Positions 1 through 12,044 of a stretch of DNA of 64,000 nt are shown one piece after another. Both the position numbers and the translations under genes were made by a program. Numbering within the stretch: position 1 is the first letter of the stretch; each line of letters starts with the position of its first letter. The notes under the pieces were generated by a model. It ran no database searches, had not been told where the DNA came from, and saw only the letters and a program-made list of their open reading frames with translations. The DNA comes from Dioscorea cayenensis subsp. rotundata (lineage: Eukaryota > Streptophyta > Magnoliopsida > Dioscoreales > Dioscoreaceae): assembly GCF_009730915.1 (NCBI RefSeq), contig NC_052494.1:744001-808000 (forward strand), in the 5' to 3' direction.

Positions 1-1184
1 GTGAGACTTGATCCTCTGATCATATTAATTTGCTTAGATTCAAAGGGAAAAGACCAACCAAAAATGAAATGAAGCCAAGAAGAAATTGACTTAAAATAAG
101 TGAGCAATGTCCACATGCGTTGACACACAACTTTGAAACTTTTTGTTTGGCCTAAGATTTTATAGTGGATCCTTATCTCTTGTGTGTTCTTTTCTTTTGT
201 CATTTTATTTTATTTTGGTGAATAATTTTTTACACATTTATTCTATTATTTCTTGGAATTAAGCTATGAAAAGGAGAAGAAAAAAAGTGTTTTCTATTCA
301 TATATTTTTTAAAATATTTTAATATTGACACAGTTGGTTTTTAATAATAATAATAATAGGGTTAAATGTATCTTAATTTTAATTTATTTAATTATACTAA
401 TAATAATAAATTAATATAGATAAAGTTTTAAACCGGTTTTTATTCCCTTCTTGTTTAGGTCGAAAGAGAAATTAAAAAACATCAATATAGGCATAATATA
501 TATATATATGTTAACGTCCGAAAACTTTTGAAGAAGAAATTCTCTCTCTCTCTATATATATATATATAGGATCGGTTATTTAAAGACGTCCCTAAATTTA
601 AAAATCTAAAGACATCTCACAACAACCATTAGATCATAATCTAACCGTTGTTGTTTTATTATAAATACAACCCAGGATTTGGGGTTAACATCACTAACCC
701 AGGAGATGTCCTAAAAAAAACATATTGTTATATATATAAATATATACTAATAGAACTCAATTCAAATAATTAAAGACCATAAAATATAGCCAAAATAATG
801 AAGATCATGAAGCAATATCTGCAATTTTATGCCAAGACAATGACAAAAAACCAAAGAGACAATGCATGTCGGAAAAAGGTGAAGAAGACATGCTCTATAG
901 TTACAAGGCGTTTTTCCTGAAAGAAAATTGCAAAAAGAAGTACAAAGTACATGATTACATTCAAAAGCAAAAACTAAATGCTTTCAACGATCAAAAGAAT
1001 TATACATCCTGAGTAACAAATGAAAAGTTCCGACTGTAAACTCTTGCACATTATTGAACAATCAGAATCGAAACAAAAAGAAATAATTGCATAGATCGGT
1101 TTCTTGAAACCTGTGATCGATCAGGAATCGCATCTCAAGATGTAAAATTGGATCGAAATACAACAAGAGAAGCTACATTGAGAT
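1..1184. other. 3' flank of the HAK transporter gene, no other gene seen
   Basis: AT-rich sequence downstream of the minus-strand transporter stop codon; the nearest few hundred bases are probably its 3' UTR. A stretch near 570-720 has short facing motifs (a 'ctaaagacatctc' block and a 'ggagatgtcc' block) that could be a decayed MITE, but the ends are not clear. No ORF with family similarity was found on either strand. Confidence 0.5.
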
Positions 1185-4100
1185 TCAAAGCTCGACGTTC
1201 ATCCCCACCTTCAACAAACGATGGTGAGGAATTGTGAAAACTTCATTTTGTTGTCTTGTGTTCCTCTTCAAACAGTTGTAACCATAGTCGATAATAATCG
1301 TCTTCAACCAATTTGAATCACGTCTTGCGACTACTTCACTCTCACCGAACAAATGAATTACTCCTTTCTTCATCTCCCTCTCGACAACCTCCAAATCCTC
1401 ATCGATCTGTGGATTCATATTAATAGTCTCTTGTTTTATGAAGTCCTTGAGTCCTTGCACCAAAAGAAACTCAAATGTCTCCTGCTCATTGCTTCTCAAT
1501 TCTTTGTATCCATACCTTGCGATACACCGGAAAAGGAAGAGCTCACGGGGTCCGACACGCCTGAAAAGAAATCGCTCATCGCTTGGTACTCTACTTATTG
1601 GCAATGACTTCACCGAGACGAAGACAAGCACTGAGTGTAATGCAGGGACATTAGCAATGTAGTGGTTGAAGATTGGAGGTATTCCCTTGACAAGTTCTGA
1701 GTAGAAGAAGCCAAAACCGGGGATTCTTTGCAAGCTAGGATCAGAGACAATCTCTGTCACCTTTTCGGTCGGTACTCTGTTTTCCATCTCGTACATGTAC
1801 TTCATCCGGTAGACATAGTTCCATATGAGCATTACGGCGACTAGAAAGACTGCAAATCCTATTGGAATGTAGCCTCCATCGATAAACTTGTAAAGCACTG
1901 AGCTCAAGTAGACAAGCTCCATGGATCCAAACACAAGGACGTAAAGAATGACATTAATGATGCTTAGTTTCCATATCATGAGCATAATAAGCACCATGTA
2001 TCCTGAAGTCAGGGTCATCACAAACACCACTGCAATCCCTGCATATATAAAAAGCAGATGTATATGTTTATGTTTAGATTTTGTTTAAGTGACTTGATTT
2101 GCTTGAAGGTTTCAAAGGATGCAAACCGTAAGCATTGCCAATCTTTACAGTGTTCTTGAACCCAAGAGTGATCAAAACACACATTATCATTATAATGTAG
2201 TTCATCTCTGGTATATATACTTGGCCTTCATACTTGGTTGATGTCTGAACTATCTTCACTCTAGGAAAGCACCCTAAGTACAGAGACTGCTGAATGATGG
2301 AGAATGTACCAGAGATCATTGCTTGGCTAGCGATGATTGCCGCCAAGACAGACACAACAAACATAGGCCAGTACAAAGACTCTGCATGATAACCAAACAA
2401 CTAAATCACCCTGCAAAAACAATTAGAAGATGAAAGAGAGAAGGGAGCCATGAGCATATACTCGTATATACATACTAGGTATGGACTTGTAGAAGATACT
2501 AGCAACATCACCCATATTCTCCCTTAGATAAGAGGCTTGGCCAGTATATGCAAAGATAAGGGAAGGATAAACAAGGCCACACATGCTGACTTGAATGGAC
2601 TTTACTGAGAAATGACCAACATCAGCAAACAATGCCTCCACCCCTTATGCATCCAAATTCAATAACGTTAGCAAACTTAATATGATTTTGGGGTTGAATT
2701 ACTAATATGATCAAAATTATACCGGTGACGCAAAGAACAACGCCACCAAGAGAAACCCAAGCAGCCTTCCCATTCCTTCTGAAGTAATCAACAATGTACA
2801 TTGGATTGACAGCCTTGAACACCCAAGGATCGTACTTGAAAAAGTTGAAGATGCCTATGCCTGTAATGCTGATAAACCATACGGTGATGATAGGAGCAAA
2901 GGAGTAGCCCACCTTGTCAGTACCAAAACGTTGTAACATGAATAGCAAGATCAATATGGCAACTGATATCCAAGCCATTTTATCTGCAGAGAGATTTGAA
3001 GAAGAATGACTCATGAGCGATCAAACAAAGATCAACTCAGTACCATATTATCCATACTTCCATACCTTCGTTCAAGGTACTGCCAGCCTGCTGTAAACCA
3101 GACACAGCTGATAGAACTGTCAAAGTTTTCAATGAAATGATATATGAGTGAACAAGTGTCTAGTAGGAAAGGATTAATATCAGCAAAATCTTATATTTCA
3201 CTAAATGTAAATAAAACCATCTAAGAAAAATTCACATGGCATGTGAAACTACAAAGATCAAGGATACAAAGTGGTAATAAAATAGAAAAGGCACACGAGA
3301 GCAAACAGAACAAACACAAATCAAACTACATCTAAAGTAGGCAACATTTAGACAGCCGACAAAAAATGAAGGCAGGACAAACTAATTGAGTTCATCATCA
3401 TCACTTATCTCCTCCCTCCACATGCAAGGCACTGCAATATTTTATTTAGATAATCTAGCCAAAATACCTGAAAACAAACATTTGCAACATCTGCAAGCCA
3501 TGAATGTGAACATATGGTAGTCTTGACCATGGATTTCTAAGTTTAAGTACATATTTGTTTATAAAAATCTTACATTTTCAGCTAAAGAAATTAATTCAAG
3601 TGGGAAGTGTAGCGAATGGCTTCTGTTCCACTTGTATCAAAATAAACACAATAATTTTTAAAAGCTCTCTCTTTTATAAAATGCATCATAATGATACAAC
3701 TAACAAAAAAGAAATCTAAAAAAATAAGTAACATTGAATCAAAAATCTACAAAAATAAAATAAAATTGGGGACTAAAAATATAATTAAATTATGAATAAG
3801 ACATATATACCTGAAATACAAGGAGTGAGAATTCCATCCCCAATCACCATGGCAGTCCCAAGCATGGTGAAAATCAAAAGGAAGTATTTGGCGAACATTG
3901 TGCTCTCTAGAGCTGTCTTTATCTTTGAAGCTCTCTCAGAACGATTGTTTGGCAACTCTAGTTTAAAGTTAGAAACCTCTCCATCTTCTGCTTGTTGGCT
4001 TGGGATCAAGCCCACTTCACTGTGTCTACATATCAATGAGTATAATGCAAATGTGCCACCTAATGCCAATGAAAACTCATGTCTTTAATACCGCATTAAT

Positions 4101-4613
4101 TAATTCTTAGCAAGTATCTTATGCATTGTTCTTAAACTTTCATGGTTTTGGAAACCTCAGTTACAGTTTATATATGAACAAATAAAAAATAACAGATGGA
4201 ATTTAAATCGATAACTTGTTCACATAAAACTGGACTGTATTTCATTAATGCTCTCCGAATGGTTAAGAAAGGAAACTTAGGCATGCATGAAAGCATAACC
4301 CACTGAAGACCCTACAACTTTTTCCGTTCAATAATCAAGATATATAGTTCACATAATGAAAGGAATTTATATTAAAACTTTATGCAAAACTTTGCCTCTG
4401 TATATAACAAAAGAAATCATCAAGCTAAAATAACATATATTGTGTCTAAATATTTATAATTCTACTATCGTAATGCTTTAGTAAATCAAGTAATATGAGC
4501 AAAGATCAAATGAGCCAACCATGCTTGAGTTCAGCTTGTTTGGAGCTGCTTTCATGAGTTTGCTAACTCAATTGCTAACACTAAATAACACGAAGCTTAT
4601 ATGTGAGAGTGCG

Positions 4614-4677
<64 letters not shown>

Positions 4678-5206
4678 ATTTGGCTCACCATGTCCGTTAT
4701 CAGTGGCCTGAAGAACAATGAGAACATACTTGACAAGGGGGATCAAGGTGATGGTGTAGTAGATGAGAGAGAGCACACCAAGGATATCATCTTTGTGCTT
4801 AATGCCATCAGTGAAGATGCTTGATATAACATATAGAGGTGAAGTTCCTAAATCTCCGTACACAACACCCAAGCTTTGGAAAGCCAGTGCCATAATCTTT
4901 CCCCAATCTTCATTCTATCACAAAGTAGTAAATCATTTACAGACCATAAAGCATACTTATACACTAATATATTTTCCTAAATCATATATTAGCTAGACAA
5001 AGAGAGATGAGGAGGAGGATGAGAAGATGAATTACCTTGGACGAGCGCTCAGAAGTGAATTTAGCTGCTTCGATATCCAGGGAATCATATCGCCGGAGAC
5101 CAATGACAGTAGAAGATGAAGCTTCCTCCTTTCCCTTTTCTCCTTCCTCAACTGCCTCCTTGTAATTCTCTTCACCTTCTAGATTAGCCATCTCTTTCAC
5201 TTCCAC
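1185..5206 (-). CDS. HAK/KUP/KT-family potassium transporter, 8 coding exons
   Basis: H+-coupled K+ uptake transporter of the plasma membrane (family knowledge). Coding exons on the minus strand: 5206-5036, 4914-4689, 4059-3811, 3116-3066, 2983-2723, 2643-2476, 2381-2127, 2038-1185. The phases join cleanly to give 744 aa from the ATG at 5206, or 739 aa from the second ATG at 5191; the family is usually 720-800 aa. The signature [16 protein letters not shown] lies in exon 2. [28 protein letters not shown] and [13 protein letters not shown] follow in the expected family order, with many hydrophobic segments and a long soluble C-terminal tail ending KVGMNVEL. The YEGQVYIPE and GESEVVA motifs suggest the HAK1/HAK5-like group, an inference from memory. 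The exon 6 acceptor is AAG rather than CAG or TAG. GDGILTP is followed by CIS, where Ala or Ser is usual. Intron 2 holds a (GT)n microsatellite. Confidence 0.93.
4619..4676. repeat. (GT)n then (GA)n microsatellite in HAK intron 2
   Basis: About 22 GT dinucleotides followed directly by GA repeats, a few bases beyond the exon 2 donor. It creates spurious ORFs on both strands. Confidence 0.9.
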
Positions 5207-5239
5207 CTTTTGTTTCTCTCTGTCCCGCTTTCCTTCTTA

Positions 5240-6110
5240 TGTATAATCCTCCTATGTCATCAAGGGGATCAAACACATTACCATTAAGAAAAAAAAAAAA
5301 AGTGAGGCCCTGATGGAAAATATTCGTCTAATTTGGATATTCATGCCTAGATTGCTTACTAAATTGATTGTTTCTCATGAAGACGACCTGTAAATCTACG
5401 TAAAAATATGGCAAAAACGAGCAGAAAACCTTCTCTGCTTCTATTATCCACTATTAAGCACCAAAAAAACAGATGTTAGACTAAAGATTTCACAATAATC
5501 ACCACTAAAGCTATGCATTCCCATTACCAGAACAGCTTAAGAATGAAACCCCAAAACTAAAAACCCAAATAAACAACAGCATTGCCAGCATTCTAAAAAT
5601 TCAAACAAACACAAGAAAAAAATCCTCTCTGCTCCTATTATCCACTATCAAGCACCAAAGAAACAGATGTTCAAAAAACGAATATAGAAAAAATCACTCC
5701 TAGACTTCAAGATTTCAAAACAATCACCACTAGAGCTATGCATACCCATTACCAGAACAGCTACAGAATGAAACCCTAACCCTAGAAACCAAAGTAAACC
5801 ATGGCATTGCAAGCATTCTCAAAATTCAAACAAAACCAAACTGAATTGAAAGAAAATAAGGCGAGAGGAAGAGGATTACAGTGTAAAAACCTGCTGAAAT
5901 GTTATCTTCACCGATCCAACCCCAAAAACTCAACAAACAACCAATCAAACAACTCCCAAAGAGAAAAAACCAAGGATTAGAACCTCTGGAACTCCAAAAT
6001 CCATCGAAAAAGCAGAACAAATAGACGAAAACGCGCAGGATCGAGAAGCGGAGATCGCCACGGGGCTCCATCTCCAGCGAGAGCGCGCGCGCGCGGGAGG
6101 GAAGGCGAAC
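5240..6110 (-). promoter_or_regulatory. Probable non-coding 5' exon, leader intron and promoter edge of the HAK gene
   Basis: A GC-richer block near 5891-6110, including a run of GC dinucleotides at about 6084-6095, ends on the minus strand at a good donor (CAG|GTTTTT at 5891). A matching acceptor (CATAG) lies near 5255, just upstream of the first ATG. A 5' UTR intron is common in this family. The ORF that can be read in this block has no family similarity and is not called as a gene. Inferred, not proven. Confidence 0.45.
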
Positions 6111-9100
6111 AAATGGCTTTGAAGCGCGGGTGGAGTTTGTTTAGATCTTAATCACCGAGCGCGAATTTTGGAGCTATTTTGGCCGTTGGTTTTGTGCTCT
6201 GAGCCAAAGATTGAAAACCATCGGACCGTTGACAGTTGGAAGACGTTTAGCTGTATTTTTTTTCCATTTTTTTAATATTAAAAAATAAATAAATTTGGGA
6301 CTTTACTGGTCATTCCCTGAAATTTTAAAATATTATTCATAACACTATCCGCTTTTTTACCAATTAATATCGTAGGATACTTATTTTGGAGAGAACTTGA
6401 GATTGAACTTTAAAATCAACACTAAATAAGGGCATGGATATTTATCGAGATTACTCCACACCTATATATGTCCTTAACATGCGTTGCTGAATTTTTTCAA
6501 ATATATATATATATATACATATTTTGAAACAATTTTTTATATTATAAATTGGGTTAAAATATTTTTTTACTAAACCACTGTAGCAATAGCCAAGCAGTTC
6601 AGATATCTAATTTCTTTTTTGAGAGATTCGACTTACTTCTAATATATAATTGAGACGTAACAGTAAAATTTTTGTGTTTGAGATAGTTTATCCACATTGG
6701 ATAAAAAAACATAATATTTGAATGTTGTTGTTGTAAAACATAAAAATAAAAATAAAAATAGCAGCTACTATTTGAAAATTAATGGGGGTGGCAAATAATT
6801 TTGGTATTTTTTGGGTGGTGTGTGAAAATGTTTTTCTCCCAAAAAATTAAATGAACCTTACTCAATGAATTGAATAAGGTAATATTTGAAAAGAAAAAAA
6901 AAAGCCATTGTGAAACAAATAATTTTGCTATTTGTCAAGGTGGTGCATGAATTTTTTTTTTCTTTAAAAAAAAATGCTTATATACTCAATTATTTGAGAG
7001 AACCTTACACAATGAATTGAATAAGGTGAGATATGAAAATCATGGGTTGACAAATAATTTATTTTCCTTGGGTGTTATGTGAAATTTATTTATTTATTTA
7101 TTTATTTATTTTGTGGTAAACTATTAACAAACTTTGTTGTTTGAGGGTGTTTTTTTTTTAAAAAAAATCGGTAATATTTGAAAAATCCCCTGGTGAAAAA
7201 TAATTTTACTATTTTTTTAAAATGGATGTAAAAAAGCAAAAAAAAAAATTATAAAAATTATTAATATACAATATTATTTGAATGATTTTTTTTTCAATGA
7301 ATTGATACATGAGTGCCATCACAATGAAAGCTGAGTGGTTAAAGTATTTAACTCTTATACAGGAGTCAAATGTTTTTTTAATATATTATTAAAAAATAAT
7401 TTTAAAAAATATGTGTTTAGGGTGACTTATCTATTATGTCAATAAATAATTAATAATAATAATAATAATTTATATATGCCACTTAATTTGGGTGATTAAA
7501 ATTCAAAGTGGGAGGATGTAAGACACTAATTCGTGCATTTTGTGGAGTTTATGCCATTTGTTAATATATATATATATATAATAAAATAATAATAATAATG
7601 AAATAATAAATAATAATGATGATTGCTACATAAGTTTTCATAATTCATAGTATCTCACACTTCAATGCTTTCACGTGGCTTGCTTTTTAATATTCAAAGG
7701 CACAAAGTCAATTAGAAAGTTGAATAGATCCAATAAGAAGAAGTTCACTTAAGTGAATAAATAAATGCCTCCAATGTCCATATGCAATAATTCAAGGGGC
7801 CCTTGATATGATGTTTTTTTTAATGCCTTTTAAAAACAAATGCTTGTTAATATGGAGTATTTTAGAAGAAAACAATTTTTTTTTTTTTTGTGTACTCACA
7901 AAATATATTTATTTCAAAGTAACATTAACTAATCTTTTTTTTTTAAAAAAAAAATAGTTTTTATCTCGACTTATACTTTAATTTTTTCCATATAAATGTA
8001 AATATATATATAATAATAATAATAAGGAATACTAGTTAGTAGGATAATTAATTGTCAAAGGGGTCTACTGTTTTTTATAAGACTCATGTTATTTAAGCTC
8101 TTTCTTGATTCTTGAACATAATAACCGGTTAAAAAAAATAATTTGTGTGTAATAAATGCTTTTAATTAATTATGGTGTTATTTTTGCAAATATTTTTTTC
8201 TTAGAAAATAAGGATGGATTTATGATGAAGGGACCATGCATTTATAAGAGATCTAACTTTTACAAAAATCATAAACACTAAATTAAAGGATAGATAGATA
8301 TAGTGTGTGCACTAATTACAGTGCAGTGAATGACTTTTTAAAAATAAATCCTCCTGCCATGCAATGTTGGAGAAGAGAACGATATATATTTTTCACTAAA
8401 CTCTTATATGGAACCAAGTGCAATGTAAGTTGAAAAAGACTTGAATGTGAAATCTCTCAATCATACTACGGGGTAGATTATTACTGAGTTAATCCACAGT
8501 TCCTCATGAAAATATTGGACAATTTATTAATGAATAAAGGGACCAGTAACCCTTGTGCATATTGTACACAATCATTTTTTTTATTTTATTTTTTTGAAAA
8601 AGACAATTGAATTTATTATATTTGATTAAATTGTATACTTTTGAATAACAAATTAATATGATATAACTTTTTAAAACAAAAAAGTTATTTTAAAAATGTC
8701 AAAAAATAAAACAATTACTTTATGGTCTATTAACACTGAATATATTTTGTGCTTTTCCCAAACAAAAAAATAGATTTAAATTTTATATAAAAATAATATT
8801 AACTGAAATTTTAATAGAGAATCAATTTATGCTCAATGTTATATTTTAATTCTTCCCCATATAGATGAAGAAAAAAAAATAGATAGGATCAATTTGATTT
8901 TTTTAATTAAATGAAAATAATTTGTAAAATATATAAGTATATATGATTTTTTTTATTTTTTAGAAAGGGTAATAGCGGGTGCATGCAAGGGAATGATAAA
9001 CAAAACTATATACGAGATTAATTTGTTTAAAACCAAAAAAAAAATTATTATGGCCTACTTTTTTAAATATTTGCCAAAAAAAAAATAAGCATGAATTTAT

Positions 9101-10050
9101 GGTAACAGACCCTTGCATTTATAAGAGATTTAATAAATACATTTTAATATATATACATAGATATTTATATATAAATATATATATCTTTTGGTTGATTGAT
9201 TGATGGATGGAAATAACACCAAACTTTTCATGTGCACTGAGTTGGACATTCATTCCACAAACCCAACTTCAAAAGCTTCCACTAAAGTCTCCAATTAATT
9301 AATAATTAATTAGCCTTTAGCTCCACATTTAATTTTCATTTTGTTATTTTGCTGTTTGTTACAACTAACTTATTAATGAGATTATACATTTTATATTTAT
9401 ATGAAAAAAATAAGTTGATTATTATAGAATAAAATAAAAAATAACTTAAAATAACTTAATATTAGAAGTTTATATAATGGGTTGGAATAATCTTATATGC
9501 TTTAATATGTTTTTTAACAACATTTTATCTTATTTTCTTATGCAACTTTATAGATTTTTATTACTTGAATTTAAAACACAATGAATACAATGGTACCATG
9601 AGTTTTCAACTATATCATGATCCCTTTGATTTATTAATTGAATTTTCTTAAAAATTAACATATACATATATGTTAACAAGGGCTCCTTGATATATAATCC
9701 TAAAAAGTTTTTTATTTATTAAAAAATGTTCAAATGAATTTGTTATCCATTAATTAATATAAAATAAACATTTGTTAAATGTTTACTACAAAATTTTCAT
9801 GATAAAACCTAATTATTATAAATCAAAAATATCTTTTACAAATTATTACTTTATCAACACTAAAAAAAAAATAATACAATAGCAACAAATATTTTTAGCC
9901 ATATTAATTTTTTTATATAATATTAATTTGCATAAAATTTAAAATAATAGTAAATATTTTTAGACATATTAATTGTTTTATTTATTATTAATTTTTTGCA
10001 TAAAATAAATAACATTATATATATATATATTTAATTTTTTGTGGGAGTTG
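6110..10050. other. Intergenic AT-rich region with decayed short repeats
   Basis: No gene was found. About 6780-7260 contains degenerate repeats with shared phrases such as 'tgaattgaataaggt' and 'caaataattt', each unit near 100-130 bases. A tRNA-like phrase near 7330-7370 ('gctgagtggttaaag') resembles a Pol III A box and may be a SINE remnant. The rest is poly-A/T, ATT and TA microsatellites. Confidence 0.6.
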
Positions 10051-10056
10051 GGGCAC

Positions 10057-10064
10057 TATTTATA
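10057..10064 (+). promoter_or_regulatory. TATA box of the DUF1336 gene
   Basis: TATTTATA lies just before a GC-richer transcribed-looking leader, which puts the transcription start near 10090. It fits the start of the long 5' UTR inferred for the gene whose ATG is at 12045. Confidence 0.5.
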
Positions 10065-10429
10065 CGTCAGAGAGTTGACAGAGTGATGGTGAGAGTTTGT
10101 GAATCGCGAGTTGAACTCGCTGTGAAGACTTCGCCGGCGCGTTGAACGCCGACGAGTCCGGATCTTTGGAGGATGATCGACGGTGATCCTGCTGTAGATC
10201 TCTTTGGGGTGTTGGGCTTGATGTAATGCGGCTTCGATCGAGAGAAGTTCTGGTTTGTGAGCTCTTTTTCCTTTGATCAAAGCTTTGATTTTTTTTTTTT
10301 TCTTTTTTAGAGATTTTTTTTTTTAAAAAAAAAACTTTGTAATCGTTGTTTGTTTGTCTAAATTTGGCATTTTGTTGAGATTTTGATTGTTGGTACTTGG
10401 TACTGACTGGATCGAAACTTCCATTCTCG

Positions 10430-10433
<4 letters not shown>

Positions 10434-10465
<32 letters not shown>
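10434..10465. repeat. (CT)n microsatellite in the DUF1336 5' leader
   Basis: About 16 CT dinucleotides in the transcribed leader or its first intron. CT-rich tracts downstream of the start site are common in plant genes. A second compound (GT)n(GA)n tract lies at about 11020-11070. Confidence 0.85.
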
Positions 10466-10472
<7 letters not shown>

Positions 10473-11022
10473 AGAAATTTGTTTGATTATAAGGAAACAC
10501 ATGATTTTTTTCCTTTAATTTTTGGTTGATTTTTCGATGGTGATCGATTGAAACATTTTTGTTTGAAGTTATATGTAAAAAAATCTATCTTTTTGGAAAA
10601 AGATGAATAAACCACTTCAAAAATCTATCATTTTTCAATCTTGGAGTTTAGGGGCTGATTAAAGAATGTTTTTCTTGGAGGTAAAGCCATTGCTCTTTCT
10701 TTTTTTAATTTAGTGATGGTATTCTGGTTCGAATCTGTTGTTCTTGCTGTAAATTTTAATTCTTGTTTGTATTTTGGTGCCTTATTTTTTTAGCTATTTT
10801 TCCGTTGAATTGCGGTTCATTTCTAACTTTATTTCTTCTTCTCTGATCCATTATGATTTATGAGTTTGGGTTTTTCTATGCATGTTTGCAAAGATTAGTA
10901 AAACTTGACCATTCAGTAGAATTTTCTATTTATCTCATAATATTCGGATTGTAAGACTTCAAGAAGTTCATTTGTAACTTGTGTGTGTATATATATATCG
11001 TGTGTGTGCGTGTGGTCTGTGC

Positions 11023-11069
<47 letters not shown>

Positions 11070-12044
11070 TCTTTGGTCAAAGTTTTCGTCTGTGTATTTG
11101 CAGCAGAGAAGTCTTATTTTTTTAGTTTATTTGATCTTTTCTGGCCACCTTTGGTTGATTTTCCAAATTTTGTTCATATTGAATTGTTCTTCAAAAACTT
11201 AATCTAATCATGATCACAAATCGACATCTTTTTCACTGATTTTTCTTTCCCGTGAAGGGGACCAGCTCAGAATCTCACAGACGATAAAATAATCATAACC
11301 TTTTCTTTATTGCAAGAGAACTTTCTTGTGAGTTTCCCGTGATTTTACAAAAGATAATCAGTTGGGAAGTTGGCCTGCATTCTTTTAATCTATTTGCTTC
11401 TTTTGATTGCTTGCAGATATTTCTTTTAGCCCAACTGCTTGCTCAGGATAAGACTGCTGTTCCTGCTTTTTCTCCAAAATTTTTATGGTAATGTCCATTG
11501 CTATAATGCAAGTCCTCTCAAATTTGAGTGCTTTCACGATTTCTCACATATCTTGCTTATGAAGTGCCATTTTGTATGGGTATCACAGTTCATGTAATTA
11601 TATCCATAACTTGATTTTGTATTAGATTTATAATTTTTTCTGCATTGCGCATGGTCTTAATATTTGCATGATTTGAAAAATAAAGGAAATGCAAGCATGG
11701 GTAGGTTAATGTCAATCTACATGTTATACTTCCATTTTTGCAAAATATAGTTATTGTTCGAGTAACATGATCTTAGAGGTCATTGTTATTCCCCTCATAG
11801 GGCATTAAATTATTTGCAAGTATATCAATAGAAATTAGCCAACGCAGCGTGCTTTCCTTTCTTTCGGTGTGTTTGTCACATGATGTTTTCCCAAGTAACC
11901 ATCACTGACGATTTTTATCAATTGCATGCAGATATGGTGTATTTCAGGTGTCCTTGTGATTTCTAGTGCCTCCCACCAAAAGTTGGGCGGTCAAACAAAG
12001 GCTGCATTCTTTTCTGCAGATCTTTGTTAAACCGAATCATCGCC

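Noticed and set aside
4597-4893. Thr/His repeat tail in a minus-strand ORF
   Set aside because: Read-through of HAK exon 2 into the (GT)n microsatellite of the intron.
5826-6071. 81-residue minus-strand ORF with hydrophobic sequence
   Set aside because: It lies in the inferred non-coding leader exon and promoter of the HAK gene and has no family features.
10060-10500. Arg/Glu-repeat minus-strand ORFs
   Set aside because: Products of the (CT)n tract in the leader of the DUF1336 gene.
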